Counted from the first letter of the stretch, positions 1 through 11,040 are shown. The stretch is 64,000 bases of DNA from Coenobita brevimanus (GCA_032717465.1 CM064690.1:28245653-28309652); one strand, 5' to 3'. Numbers and translations are program-made. Notes: generated from the sequence alone by a model not told the origin.

Positions 1-91
1 AAAGAAATTTGTAAACAACTTCCGGGTGTAAATAATCCGGAAGGTTGTGAAGTGGGAGGAAGCTGGGTGGAGGTTTTAATGAAGGGATAGT

Positions 92-94
<3 letters not shown>

Positions 95-153
<59 letters not shown>
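95..153. repeat. (TC)n microsatellite
   Basis: Uninterrupted TC dinucleotides of about 59 bp. Purely a simple repeat; nothing coding. Confidence 0.98.
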
Positions 154-155
<2 letters not shown>

Positions 156-224
156 GGGGTGGCATTAGGGTGGTTTTAGCGAGCTTCTAAAATATCAATG
201 ACCCTCTGCTGTTTTGTTTTATGT

Positions 225-395
225 ATGGGGGAAAGGGGAAGGGAGGGGGAGGGGAAGGGATGTAGGGAGAAAGGGAGGGGGTTGGGGAGGAGAGGGGAGG
301 AAGAGAGCAACTGTGGAAGAGAGGAAAAATGAGGCGTAATGGCAAATGGAGATGAGGGGAAAGGAGTGGATTGGAGAGAGAGAGAGAGAGAGAAT
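225..395. repeat. purine-rich tract with terminal (GA)n
   Basis: G/A-only sequence ending in a short (GA)n run. Open frames on the opposite strand are Ser/Pro/Leu-rich low-complexity artefacts. Confidence 0.85.
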
Positions 396-437
396 AGAAG
401 ATTGTACATAACCCCTCCAGTTCGAATTGTCTCCTGT

Positions 438-457
438 CAGCTGAACAAAATCGTCTG
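438..457 (-). repeat. dispersed CAGACGATT family, single arm
   Basis: The minus strand reads CAGACGATTTTGTTCAGCTG. This is a near-exact copy of a roughly 20-bp motif found about 39 times outside its tandem array in this window. It is the only copy I see in the first 13 kb. Confidence 0.75.
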
Positions 458-529
458 AAGGTAGCATTAATAGACAAAAAAAAAAAAACGTAATTCAGGT
501 GAAATAATTAACACCTTTAATTTGATGAC

Positions 530-1540
530 GTCATACTGTATTCTTTCTCTTCTCGCTCATCTCTTCTATCTCTTCATTTCTTATTATCTCTTCTTTCTCT
601 TCATTTCTTATTATCTTCCCTTTTTCCTCCAATTTTTTTTCTCCTTCCTCTCCTCTTTCGCTATTCCTCTCTTCTCCACTCCTCCTTTTTCCTCCACTTT
701 TTTTCCCCCTCCTCTCCTCTTTCCCTGTTCCTTTCTTCTCCTCTCCTCTTTTTGCTTCCATTCTTTTTCCCTTTTCTCTTCTTTTTTCCCTCTTCCTCTC
801 CATTACTCCTCCTCTTCTCCTTTTCCTCATTCCTTTTAATCTCCCTCACCTACTTTTCACTCTCTTCTCTATTTCTTCTCCTCCTCTCTTTATCCTCCAT
901 TAGGTTTTTTCCCTTCAGTTCCCTCTTTCTCTCTCTGTCTCCATTTCTCCTCCTCTCCTCTTTTTCTTCCATTATTTTTTCCTCCTTCCATTCCTGTCCC
1001 CCCCCCCTTCCCTTCCTCTCCTTTCATTTTTCCTCCCTCCTCCATCTCCCTCTTTCTCCCACTTTTCCCCGCCCCATTTTCTTTCATTCTCTCATCTTTC
1101 CCCTCTCCTCCTTTCTTCCTTCCTTCCCTCCACCCACTCTTCCTTTCCCCTCCCCGCTATTCTCTCTCATCCCGTCCCTTTTGTCCTCTTTTTCGATACA
1201 TTTTCTTCAGCCTTCAGCCTTCTATTCCCTATCCTCCCTCCCCTCTCCCCTCCCCTCCCCTTTTTCATCCCTACCATCATCTCTCTTTTCCCCTTCCTTT
1301 CCCTGTCCTCCGTCCTCCCCTTCCCCCTCTCCTCCTTGTTCTCCCCTCTTCCCCCACCCTTCCTCTCCCTCCTTTCCTCTCCTGATCCTTCATCTTTCCT
1401 CTTCCCCTCTCTCTCTCCCCTCCCCCTTCTCCCTCCCCTTTCTATTTTCCCTCTTCTCTCTCCCCCCTCCCCTCTGCTCCCCACCCCTCTGCCTCTCCCC
1501 TTCACCCCATTCACACCTCACAAAAATGAAAACTAACACT
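530..1540. other. 1-kb polypyrimidine domain
   Basis: Over about 1 kb the plus strand is almost entirely C and T. The 306-residue plus-strand open frame starting near 752 is Ser/Pro/Phe/Leu only and has no domain character. It exists because pure C/T DNA cannot form stop codons, which all need an A. Such tracts can form triplex (H-) DNA; that is inference. Confidence 0.85.
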
Positions 1541-1591
1541 GAGAGAGAGAGAGTTCGTGATGCCTTAAGTGCCTCTTCCTTGCCCCGATAC

Positions 1592-1592
<1 letters not shown>

Positions 1593-1637
<45 letters not shown>
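1593..1637. repeat. (GA)n microsatellite
   Basis: Perfect AG dinucleotides of about 45 bp. Unique-looking sequence with no recognised feature follows to about 2035. Confidence 0.97.
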
Positions 1638-1642
<5 letters not shown>

Positions 1643-2034
1643 TTAACGAGAGAAATATTAACTCTGTCTTAATTTCGCGACCATTTTAAACCCCACTAAG
1701 TTGCTGAATTCGTACACAAGCCATATTCGCCCCTATGTGTAATTCAGCTGTCGTGTGTGGAAGGGCTTGCCTCACACAGCGCTTCTAAACAGGGTGGAGG
1801 CAAAGGCTTCTCGTCTCATCAGCTCTCCTCTCACCGATTTCTTTCAGCCTCTTTTTTTTTTTTTATCTCTTCGCTGTAACGTTGCATCGCTCTTCTGTCA
1901 CTACCTTTTTCTGTCTTTAATATATGCAACTTATCAATTCTGGAACTGTTTTCTTCAGTCTATCTTCCTTACTGTTTACTATCTCTAGGCTTCTCAGTGC
2001 AGTGTGTCCAAGATCTGGAAATGAACGGTCCGTC

Positions 2035-2038
<4 letters not shown>

Positions 2039-2092
<54 letters not shown>
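2039..2092. repeat. (GT)n microsatellite
   Basis: Perfect GT dinucleotides of about 54 bp, alternating purine-pyrimidine. Confidence 0.98.
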
Positions 2093-2096
<4 letters not shown>

Positions 2097-2221
2097 AATG
2101 GATAATGTTTACACACTCCCCTTGACGGACCTTTTATTTTTTTCTCTTTTGCATAAAAAATCACTGCTTTCCCTCCCCACCAAAAAAAAATAAAAAATAA
2201 AAAAAATCTAATCCTTCCCAA

Positions 2222-2372
2222 TCCCCAGCCATTATGCCTCCCCTGATTAGCCAATAGATATTTAAAGCGTGTTGACAGCCGCCACTCTAATTGCCAATCA
2301 CCTGCTCATGAATAATTAACACCTGTGGCTTGATTAAGATGGAGTAATTAGGAAGGACGGGACGTGGCCAGG
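2222..2372. promoter_or_regulatory. unique island rich in homeodomain and E-box motifs (candidate enhancer)
   Basis: This 150-bp island of complex sequence sits between simple repeats. It holds GCCAATCACCTG, GAATAATTAACACCTGTGG, TTGATTAAGATGG and GTAATTAGG. That gives two CACCTG boxes, two CCAAT-type sites and several TAAT cores close together. The motifs are seen directly; regulatory function is inference and needs conservation or accessibility data. Confidence 0.3.
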
Positions 2373-2760
2373 TAATTGAGTGAAGGAGGGTCATTAGCAA
2401 GGAGGAGATAGTGGAGAAAGAAGGTGATTAGTGAATGGAAGTGGCTAGAGATAAACAAGAAGGGTAATTATGGTGACTTAAGTAGGTGATTAGTGTGTAG
2501 AAGTGAATAAGTATACATAAGGTCATTAAAGGTGAGTGAATAAAGTGATTTAGTGAATAATTAGACATAAGTAAGGTCACTGGTGTATAAGAAGTGAGTT
2601 ACTAAGATGATCAGAGATATAGGGGCGTGAAAAAGATAATTGGTGGAGAGGTGGGTAAATGAGGTGATTAGGTGTGTATAATTAAGGTGATCAGTGTGCA
2701 GTAAATAAATATTGGTTAGTAGTGAAAAAAATATGTAAGTTGGTAACATTAATTAGTGTA
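2370..2760. repeat. degenerate tandem repeat of GGTGATTAGTG type
   Basis: Variants of AGGTGATTAGTG-n-GTGAATAA recur every 30-45 bp, strongly diverged. No coding potential. Confidence 0.6.
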
Positions 2761-2779
2761 GAGAGGAGCGATTAAATTA

Positions 2780-3118
2780 GCAGTGGCCAAGTGGTTAGGG
2801 AAGTGATCTGCTGTCCAAAAAGACGTTAGTTCGATCCTTATATTTCCGTGTCGATAATAGAGACGTTACTGATCTTCCCATCGACGCCATTCAGACATCC
2901 CTGCTACTATACTCCTTTCACTCCAACTTGTCCCAAAATTACCGTCTCTCCATCTTGACTGCTGAGCTGTAACAAATGACTAAGACTAGACGAAGATGCT
3001 AGTCACAAAGAAGTGCTATGGAAATGATGTGGAGCCATAGCATTGTCTTTTCCTGCTCGTAAACTACAATAGGACGAAAATATGAGCCAAGTTTGTGTGA
3101 AAGAACTATACTATCATA
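2780..3118 (+). mobile_element. tRNA-derived SINE
   Basis: The head carries a pol III A box (TGGCCAAGTGG, 2784-2794) and a B box (AGTTCGATCCT, 2828-2838) about 34 bp apart, as in type II tRNAs such as Leu/Ser. A non-tRNA body of about 280 bp follows. The 3' half (about 2915-3118) aligns by eye with 17008-17215 through shared blocks such as CTGAGCTGT, GCTAGTCAC and AAGAACTA-like ends. A diverged SINE is the best explanation. An intact tRNA gene is excluded because no acceptor stem closes around the boxes. Confidence 0.7.
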
Positions 3119-3239
3119 CAAGTCATGAATAAGGCAGCCCTAACATGTATTCGGTATAAACCGTTCGTATTTGTGCCCAGGTGGTTACATGTGAAGGTGT
3201 GTAGCATATAAAAGGGCAACTGGGACTCAGGGAACAAAC

Positions 3240-3915
3240 TGACGCAAAATATGTAACTCTCTCCCTCTTTCTTTCAGCTCTTACCTTCTTCCTCACTCGT
3301 ACTCCCACCTCCTGTACTCTCCACTCCCTCCTCCCTCACCGCCTTTAACCCTTCCTCCCTTCTTCCTCATCTGATTTCCCCATCACCCCCTCTCCCTTCC
3401 TCACCCCTTCATTCACAGTCTGTCTCCTCCCCTCCTTATTTCCCCCTCCCTCCTCCCTCCCCCTGCTTCACCCCATCCCCCCCACATCCCCTCTCTCATC
3501 TTTTCTTTCATCTTTCTTCACCTCACTCTGTCACCTTACTTCTGTTCTCTCCCTCACTCTAACCCCTTTCCCCTTTACTCCCTCACCAACACTCTCCCCA
3601 TCACCATCACCCTCTCCCCACTGCCACACCACTCTTCCCTCCCTCACCATCTCTCTCTCTCGCTCCTTTACTCTCACATACCCCTTTTTCACCCTTTCCC
3701 CTTCCCCTACCTCGTATCTGCTCACCGATCTTCTTCCCTTTCCCCCTCCCTCTTCTCCTCCGCTCTCTCCCCAGTCCCTTTCCTCCTCTCCCTCACTTTC
3801 TCCCCTCGCCCCATTTTCTCCTCAGCTATCCTCTTCCTTTCCCCCTCCCTCCTCTCCCCACCCACTTTCTCACCTCCCCTGTTTTCTCCCCTCTCCCCCC
3901 TTTTCTCCCCAGCCA
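3240..3915. other. polypyrimidine domain
   Basis: C/T-only DNA with many CCCTC, CTCAC and TTTCC words. The long minus-strand open frames are Arg/Glu/Gly-rich translations of purine DNA, not proteins. Confidence 0.85.
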
Positions 3916-3970
3916 CTCATTGTCCATCAAAATAAGCGATCAATTAAGTTTTTTAATTACGAAGCGTCTT

Positions 3971-3994
3971 CATTAACAGGAGCTTCTGTTAATG
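3971..3994. other. 24-bp near-perfect palindrome
   Basis: CATTAACAG (3971-3979) and CTGTTAATG (3986-3994) are exact inverted repeats around GAGCTT, with one mismatched pair in the centre. It lies in a short unique AT-rich island (3915-4000) that also contains ATTGTCC and CAATTAAG. It could bind a dimeric factor or form a cruciform; function unknown. Confidence 0.6.
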
Positions 3995-4483
3995 TGATAA
4001 TGAGAGAGAGAGAGAGAGGAGGGGAGGGGAGGGGGGAAATAAGGGACAGGAGTTTTACAAATATTTGACTGATTTATGTATCAATTTGAAAGAGAGAGAG
4101 AGAGAAAGAAATTTACAAATATTTTTTCATATCAGTTTGAGAGAGAGAGAGAGAGAGAGAATGAAGACAGGAATCCAGTAATTTGTGCATATATTATACA
4201 ACAGAACTTAAAAAAACAACAGTAACATATTTTTCACTCTCCTTTTGCTATTCTCTTCATTTTTCACGTGGTTTCTTTCTCTTTTTGCAGTTTCCTTCAT
4301 TTTTCACGTGGCGACTTTTCATACACGTCCTGTTTTTCAATTTCTTATGTACCATGAAGGTTTGAAAGTCGCGTTTGTTTTTAATATGTTCACTTTTTGT
4401 TTAAACGTTCGTAATTGTGATGAATAATTCGTAGTCACTATTTACTTTTGATTATGACAACTAACATTACTACTAAAGTATTG

Positions 4484-4830
4484 GTGATGATGATGATGGT
4501 ATTGATGATAATGTTGATGATGATGACAATGATGACGATGATAGTGATGATGATGATGATGGTATTGATGATAATGTTGATGATGATGACAATGATGACG
4601 ATGATAGTGATGATGATGATGATGGTATTGATGATAATGTTGATGATGATGACAATGATGATGATGATGATGATGACAATGATGATGATGATGATGATGA
4701 TGATGGTATTGATGATAATGTTGATGATGATGACAATGATGATGATGATGATGACAATGATGATGATGATGGTGATGGAAATAATGATGTTGATGATGGA
4801 AACGACGATGATGATGATGGTGGTAGTAGT
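4484..4830. repeat. (GAT)n with 63-bp higher-order units
   Basis: GAT trinucleotides carry a repeated variant block beginning GTATTGATGATAATGTTG at 4499, 4562, 4625 and 4706. The first three spacings are exactly 63 bp, the last 81 bp. All frames stay open as poly-Met, poly-Asp or poly-His-like strings, which are artefacts. Confidence 0.95.
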
Positions 4831-4884
4831 AATAAAAATGGCATCCAAGTTCCAAATTGTACTTCTGATTAGGCATTCACAGAA

Positions 4885-4965
4885 GAAACAGACTGATCCG
4901 AACAGTCTGACCGGCTCCAGACTCGAACCTGGGTCCTTCCAGTTGCAGGCTAGGCGTCGGGTGGG
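4885..4965 (-). mobile_element. tRNA-related SINE fragment
   Basis: The minus strand reads CCTAGCCTGCAACTGGAAGG, then CCAGGTTCGAGTCTGG. The B-box consensus GGTTCGA-TC is clear, but the A box is missing or too close. The wording resembles tRNA-derived SINE heads. Truncated, no gene. Confidence 0.5.
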
Positions 4966-4974
4966 GGTGGGGGG

Positions 4975-5930
4975 GAAAGGGGGCAGACAGTAGGAGAGGC
5001 AAAGGGGGAAGAGGAGGGGAGAGAAATTAGCAATAGGGGAGGGGGCAAAGGAGGAGGAAGAAAGGAAGGGAACGTACGAAGACGAAGGGAGGAATGAAGG
5101 AGGGAAGGGAGAGTAGGAGGGGAGAGGAATCAGCAATGGGGAGGGTAAAGGCGGAGGAAGGAAGAAAGGGAGGGAACGTAGGAAGATGAAGGGAAGGAGG
5201 GAAGGGAGAGTAGGAAGGAGGAGGAATGGAGAGAAAGTAGGAATGGAGGAACAAAGGAGGAGGAAGGAAAAGTAGGGACAGGGGAAGAGAGGAAGGAAGG
5301 CAGATAGGAAGGAGAAGGAAGAGAGAGAAAGTAAGAAAGAAAGATAAACAATAAAGATGGGAGAGTGAACTGTCAAAGTAAAATAAGGAGGAGAAAACAG
5401 AAGGAAATAAGGAGATAGGGCAGAAGGAAGGAGGAGTTCAGAAGTAAACAAAGTAAGGAAAGAGAAAAAGAAAGGAGAAGGAAGGGAAAGAAAGTAGGGA
5501 GAGAGGACAAAGAAACAGGAAGGAGGGGAGAGAAAGTGGGAAGTGGAGAGACATGAGGAGAAAGAGTAGAAAGGGACAAAGAAGGAAGGGAGAGAGGGAA
5601 AGTAGGAAAGGGGATGGAGACAAATAAGAGAAGAGGGAGAGGGAGGGGGGACTTAAACTTCACTAGGTAGGACAGAAGGAAACTAAGCAGGGTAGGGGAG
5701 CAGAAGAGGGGATGCAGGAAGAGGGACAAGGAATGAGAGGAAGGAAGGAAGAGAAAATAGGAAACGGAGGTGAAGGACAAACAACAGAAAATGGGGAAGA
5801 GGTGGGGGGGGTGACTGTATTAAATCAAACTACACTAAATGGGGGGATCGTGGGGGAGGGGGGTCTCACTGTGTATATAACTCGAGGCAGGAGGAATATT
5901 GGGGGCGGGCTCGGAAGCTGACATGGGGGT
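4975..5930. other. polypurine domain
   Basis: About 950 bp of G/A-rich plus strand. Degenerate tandem texture is visible: GGAGGAAG, GGGAACGTA and GGGAGAGTAGGA recur, with a local repeat near 5040-5240. The Ser/Phe/Pro/Leu minus frames are not proteins. Confidence 0.8.
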
Positions 5931-5939
5931 GGGGGGAGA

Positions 5940-6180
5940 GGGGGAGACGTCCAGCGTTAACAACCAAGTCACGCCTCTTGGCTACAAATGTTTACTTTGC
6001 TTTTCAGGCCAAGTTGAGACTGGAAAAGCGACCCAACAGCAGACGAGCCAATTGAAAAGGAGCTGGGTCAGAGGATGTTAAGCCACGGGGGTCCATAAGG
6101 GCGAGAATCATGAGGGAAGGATGTGGGTTTTAGGGCCGTGTTGGTAGGGGAGGCTTGGGCGGGTTCGGAGCTTCGGGTTG
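5940..6180. other. unique island with a possible 3' splice site
   Basis: Complex sequence between purine blocks. TTTACTTTGCTTTTCAG ending at 6007 resembles an acceptor. Two of the three downstream frames stay open for about 16-23 codons, but no convincing donor follows and the peptides are not recognised. Not called as an exon. Confidence 0.2.
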
Positions 6181-6199
6181 ATCAATTGTGTTTCGGAGT

Positions 6200-7170
6200 C
6201 TCGCTCGGGCTTCGGGAGTTGTTTGAAGCGGAGGAGGAGAAGGAGAGGAAGGCCGAGAACGCATGAGGAGAGGAAGGATTGAGGAGTGGAAGGGTGAGGG
6301 GAAAAATTGAATGATGAGACGAAGAGAGAAGAAATGGAAAGGGGAAGGGAGAGTGAGAAAAAAAAATTAAGAGGGGAAAAGAGAGAAAAATAATGAGAAG
6401 AGTGCTAAAGAAAAAAAAGTGGAGAGGAAGAGAGAGAGAAAAAAAGAATGAAGGGGATGAGACGAAGGCCAAGAACATGAAGAAAGAAGGAAGAATGAAG
6501 GGTGGAAGGGCGAGGGAAGACAGGATGAGAGGAGGAAGAGAGAATAAAAAGGAAAGAAAAAATTAATGGAAAGGAAGGAAGAAAGAATGAGAGACAGAAG
6601 AGAGAATTAAAAGAAAAGAAAAAATTAATGGAAAGGAAGAGAGAAAGGCAGAATGAAGAAAAGACAAAAAATATAAGGAGGAAGGGGAGATGAATTGGTG
6701 AGGAAAAACAGAATGAATAAAGGACGAGAGACACAAAGAAGAATGAAGAGGAGTGTGGAAGGAAAGCATGGATGACGAGGAAGAGGAAACAGAGAGAAAA
6801 ATTAATATGGGAGGACGAGAGGAAGACAGATATAAAGAGGAAGAGGAGGTAGAGAGGGATGGGAAGGAGGAGGAGGAAGAAAGTGAGGGGGAGGAGGACC
6901 GAGAAGATGATGCAGAGAAAAATGAAGAGGAAGAGGAGGAGGGGTAGGAGGAGATATAAGATCAGGAGAGGGAAAAATGAAGTGAAGAAGAGGCAGAGAA
7001 GGTTTGAGAAAGTGAGGAAGAGAATAAACAGTGGAAAAGAGGAGGAGAAGACGGAAGATGAGGAGAAAGGAAAAAAGAGTAAGGAGGAGAGGAGTAAGCG
7101 TTTGAGGTGATGTGGTACGATGATTCGGATGTGAGAAAAAGAGGGAAGGAGACTGAAGCAGCACATAAAG
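6200..7170. other. polypurine domain
   Basis: Nearly 1 kb of A/G sequence. The 260-residue minus open frame is Phe/Leu/Ser low complexity and comes from C/T composition on that strand. Confidence 0.85.
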
Positions 7171-7263
7171 AGGTAAAAGAAAGACAATTTTAAGCTTATA
7201 AGGAAGACAGCATTATTTTAACTTTCTTCAGTATTTTTTCTTCCTTTAGCCCCATATGTACCA

Positions 7264-7267
<4 letters not shown>

Positions 7268-7323
<56 letters not shown>
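7268..7323. repeat. (GT)n microsatellite
   Basis: Perfect GT run of 56 bp. The following 7324-7880 is unique to A-rich sequence with homopolymer A runs (7672-7702) and no recognisable gene. Confidence 0.97.
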
Positions 7324-7324
<1 letters not shown>

Positions 7325-7668
7325 CTACAGCCAAGCGAAAATAAGATGTAGAGATAACATGCTACAGTCCAGTGTATGAAGGTTGTGGTAGTGGGAAGAG
7401 AGGTCGTTACTTAATAGGGACAGAAACGCTTGGAAGCCTCGTTGTTTAAACCACCCCTCACAGGATGCGAAATCAGGCAGTAGACAGATTTTAAAAGCTT
7501 GTAGTAAAGGATTTATAAACAATCTCCTTTAAAATCCTTTGATATAAAAAGCATTCTTAAGTGTAAAAAAAAAAAAATAATAATTGTCAGGTGATGGCAA
7601 GACGAAAACCCAAAAATAAAAATTACGTCATGGGGCCAAAAATGAAACCCCTACTAAAGCAAACCCCC

Positions 7669-7705
<37 letters not shown>

Positions 7706-7879
7706 TGTACGACAGATGTAAAGGACGACAACAAAGAAACCGAAAAAAAAAAAAATGAAAAATGAAATAGCTGTAGAAAGTATGAGGTGGAAATTAATCA
7801 AAGAAAAATACATTAAAAGGAACACGACATAAAAATGACAGATTTAAAAATTGTAGACTCGTATGAACTCGGAATATTA

Positions 7880-7880
<1 letters not shown>

Positions 7881-7935
<55 letters not shown>
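7881..7935. repeat. (AC)n microsatellite
   Basis: Perfect AC run of about 55 bp, followed by a (GA)n-rich stretch at 8009-8048. Confidence 0.97.
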
Positions 7936-8179
7936 TCATAAATAAATTCCTACATACATACATACATCTGAATACCCTTTCCACAAGAGACAGGACAAAG
8001 CAACTATTGCAGGGGCGAGAGAGAGAGAGAGAGAGGGAGAGAGAGAGACGTACATGCGAAAATCTCACTTTAGGACTCCACGAATTTCGATGTTAAAATT
8101 CGATTGCTTGTCGGAAAAGCTGAAAAAGTACCCATCAGAATATTGAAGGTTAGAGAGTCAGCTGTTTGGATCCAGAGGG

Positions 8180-8540
8180 TGATGACAGGTGGCTCTTGTT
8201 TTGTTTTGGTTGAACACGTGTTTTTTTAATCTAGGTATTTTGTTTTGATCGAGCACGTGTTTTTTCTTTTGTTTTAGCTCAACACGTGGTTTTGTTGATG
8301 TCAGGTAGCTATTTTGTTTTGATCGAACACGTGTTTCTTTGGTTTTGGCTGAACACGTGGTTTTGTTGATGTTAGGTATTTTGTTTTGGTCGAGCACGTG
8401 TTTTGTGTTCTAGTTATATTCTGGCCAGGCATGTAATTTCGTTGCTAATTTTATCTCAATCCAGAAAGTTATGTAATATTTGAAGGGCGTAACGCTAATA
8501 TTTCCCGTTTTGTTTTGGTCAGGCACGTGGTTTTATTTAT
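8180..8540. promoter_or_regulatory. repeat cluster of seven CACGTG E-boxes
   Basis: The palindrome CACGTG occurs at 8215, 8254, 8283, 8328, 8354, 8395 and 8524. It sits in a diverged repeat of about 70 bp with two boxes per unit, on a background of TTTTGTTTTGATCGAACACG-type sequence. CACGTG is the class B E-box bound by bHLH-PAS and Myc/Max-type factors and contains the ACGTG hypoxia core (established knowledge). The boxes look better kept than the spacers. Function is inference; a chance by-product of tandem duplication is possible. Confidence 0.5.
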
Positions 8541-8717
8541 GTTTACATCCGGGGTAATAAGGTGAGGGTGTTTTCGAGAGGCGCGTCAGTCAGCGAAGCA
8601 CCCCAGTTCTCATTCACATAAACACAACAACAAGACAGCGAAACACCGACAGCCGCTTTGTTTATGTTTGCATCGGAGGGGCGGAATGAAGGATCAGGTG
8701 TGGGGGGAGGGGCGGAG

Positions 8718-8720
<3 letters not shown>

Positions 8721-8768
<48 letters not shown>

Positions 8769-8873
8769 AGAAAGAGGTAGGGTCTCAGGGTTTGGGGTAT
8801 CTGTGTATATTGGTATGTACTCGTGCGGTATGTGTGAATGTTTATGTTTGACTGTATGTATGTGTGTATGAAT

Positions 8874-8907
<34 letters not shown>
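8721..8907. repeat. two (TG)n microsatellites and intervening TG-rich DNA
   Basis: TG runs at 8721-8763 and 8876-8907 with degenerate TGTATG between them. Confidence 0.95.
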
Positions 8908-8909
<2 letters not shown>

Positions 8910-9099
8910 GTAAGTGGTGCGAGTAAATTAATATACTAAAGTTTAAGTCAGAGAGAGCGAGGAATGTGTATAAATGTGTGCGTTGGTGTGTGTGTGTGTG
9001 AGAGAGAGTGAGCGAGTGGTGTGTGAGTTAGAGCCAGTCCTTCTGACCAATTTACTGAGAGAGACAAACGTGAGCGACTCGAATTTCATGGTGTGTGAG

Positions 9100-9480
9100 C
9101 GAGTGTGTCTCCCTCACCCACTCTCTCACTTTCTCCCTGTCTCTCACTATCTTTCTTGTTCTCCCTGTCTTTCACTTTCGCTCGTCCTCTCAACTTTCTT
9201 TCCCCGTTTCACCTTCCCTCTCTATCATCCTCCTGTTATCCCTTCCTGCTTCATTGTTTCTCACTCTCTCATTCTATAGATCTCACACTCTCTTGCACGT
9301 TTATCTGCCTCTTTCTCACCCCTCCGTTCCTACCTGTCTCTCTCTCGCTTGTTCTGCCTTACCTTCCTTTCTTTTACTTTTTCCAGTTTACGTTTAAAAC
9401 TCTATTTCTGTTTCCCTTGCTGTCTTTTTTTTTTCTCATTCTTTTCTTAAACTAATATTTTTTTTGGTTGAAGAGGAGCT
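9100..9480. other. pyrimidine-rich block
   Basis: C/T-rich DNA made of CTCTCAC and TTTCCT words. Open frames are low-complexity Ser/Leu/Pro. Confidence 0.75.
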
Positions 9481-9528
9481 ATTGTAAAAAAAAATAAGTC
9501 TTCATAGTACACAGGGGACTAAAGCTGA

Positions 9529-9529
9529 A

Positions 9530-9579
<50 letters not shown>

Positions 9580-9760
9580 GGCTGTGGCGATGATGATTAT
9601 GATTGCAGCACAGATGATGATGATGATGATGATTGCAGTTGAGATGATGACGATGATGATGGTGATAGCAAGTGAGACGATGATGATGATGATGATGATG
9701 GTGGTGGTGACAGTGTTGATAGCAGTAAAGATGATGATGATGATGATTATGAATGGGACC
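9529..9760. repeat. (GAT)n/(GGT)n compound array
   Basis: ATG and GGT trinucleotides interrupted by GCAGTTGAGATGATG-like spacers at roughly 45-50 bp intervals. Non-coding. Confidence 0.93.
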
Positions 9761-10211
9761 GGATAGCTGGATAGGCAAATACGAGAGAGAGAGAGAGAGA
9801 ATGATACCGTTCCTCGTTCACATCTTTTTTCTTTCCTATGTTTTTCTTCTCCTCTTCGTTTTCTTTGCTTGTTTCTTCATCCTTCCTTTATTCTTTCATT
9901 TCCTTCTTCGACGATCCTCTTTCTCCTTTACTTCCTCCCCCTTTGAGCTAAATTCATCATCATCATCATCATCATCACAGTCCTTCCACTTTCTCGTCCC
10001 CTTTCTCCTCCTCCTCCTCCTCCTCCTCCTCCTCCTGTTACCTTTCCACACCTTTTTTTATGAGTTAAGTCTCTGCTCTCACAAAACCCAAGTGTTGACC
10101 TCTTCTGCGCAGACTCACGAAAGGCAAGACCAAATTTGGACGAGGATTTTCACTGTTCGCGCATAAGAGGAAAATATTCGTGGCAAGATAAATAGCGACA
10201 TAAATAGCTGA

Positions 10212-10216
<5 letters not shown>

Positions 10217-10265
<49 letters not shown>
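10217..10265. repeat. (CT)n microsatellite
   Basis: Perfect CT run of about 49 bp. Confidence 0.97.
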
Positions 10266-10269
<4 letters not shown>

Positions 10270-10399
10270 ATCGCTGTTTATACACTCAATATTGATACAC
10301 TTCCAATTCTTTTTGACAACCCTCTCCCTCCCCCCCGGCCTGAACGCATTGCCTCATTCTTTTGTTTTCATGTAATATTCATCCGTTTCATCACCTGCC

Positions 10400-10925
10400 G
10401 ACCTTAGGGGGGATGAATGAGGGGGTGGGGAACGGGGGGTACAGGGCTGGGGAAGAGGAGGTATGGTAGGGTTGAAGTGGTGATGGGGGGATGAGCGTGA
10501 GGTGTGGAGTGGTATGGGGATAGGGGAGAGTAAGGGTGGGGGAAGAGGTAGGGTATTATAGGTAAGGATGGCTGGGGATTTGGGTGTGATGAGGATGGTG
10601 GTGGGTGTTGTGTGGGTGGGATGGGTGTGGTGTGAGTTGAAGTATGACAAGGTGGGTGTGGGTGGTGGGGATTGACTAATAGGGTGGATGGAGATGGAGG
10701 ATAGTTGGGTGGGTGAGGATGGGGAATAGTAGGGGGTGAGGGTAGGGTGTGGGTGGTATGGTGAAGGTGGGGATAGGAGGACGAAGATGAATGGATAGAG
10801 CGAGGAGGAATAGTGCCGGATGTAGTGCGAGAGGAGTATTGAGAGGAGTACCGGGGTGAATGAATAGGGGAGTGGGGGGATGCTGGAGTGGGTGGGAGGG
10901 GTGGAGTGGGGGGGTGAATACGTGT
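10400..10925. repeat. G/T-rich degenerate repeat with many GGG runs
   Basis: The plus strand is dominated by GGGTG, GGGGA and GTGTGG words. Many closely spaced G-runs could form quadruplexes. Pro/His/Thr-rich minus frames are artefacts. Confidence 0.75.
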
Positions 10926-11040
10926 GAAAAGTTAATTACTGTAAACGTGGCCATTGATTCAGGTGTTGAGACTCAGTAGGGCATTGGCAGTGAATAGAGT
11001 TTGTTGAAGGAAATACGGTACGCAGAGAGAGAGAGAGGCT

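Noticed and set aside
752..1672. 306-codon plus-strand open frame
   Set aside because: Translation of a C/T tract ending in a GA repeat; compositional artefact.
2784..2860. True tRNA gene
   Set aside because: A and B boxes are present, but no acceptor stem pairs around them and a SINE body follows.
4438..5451. 337-codon minus frame
   Set aside because: Joins a polypurine block, a SINE fragment and a GAT repeat; no protein.
5991..6081. Exon after the acceptor-like TTTACTTTGCTTTTCAG
   Set aside because: No convincing donor, stops follow quickly, peptide unrecognised.
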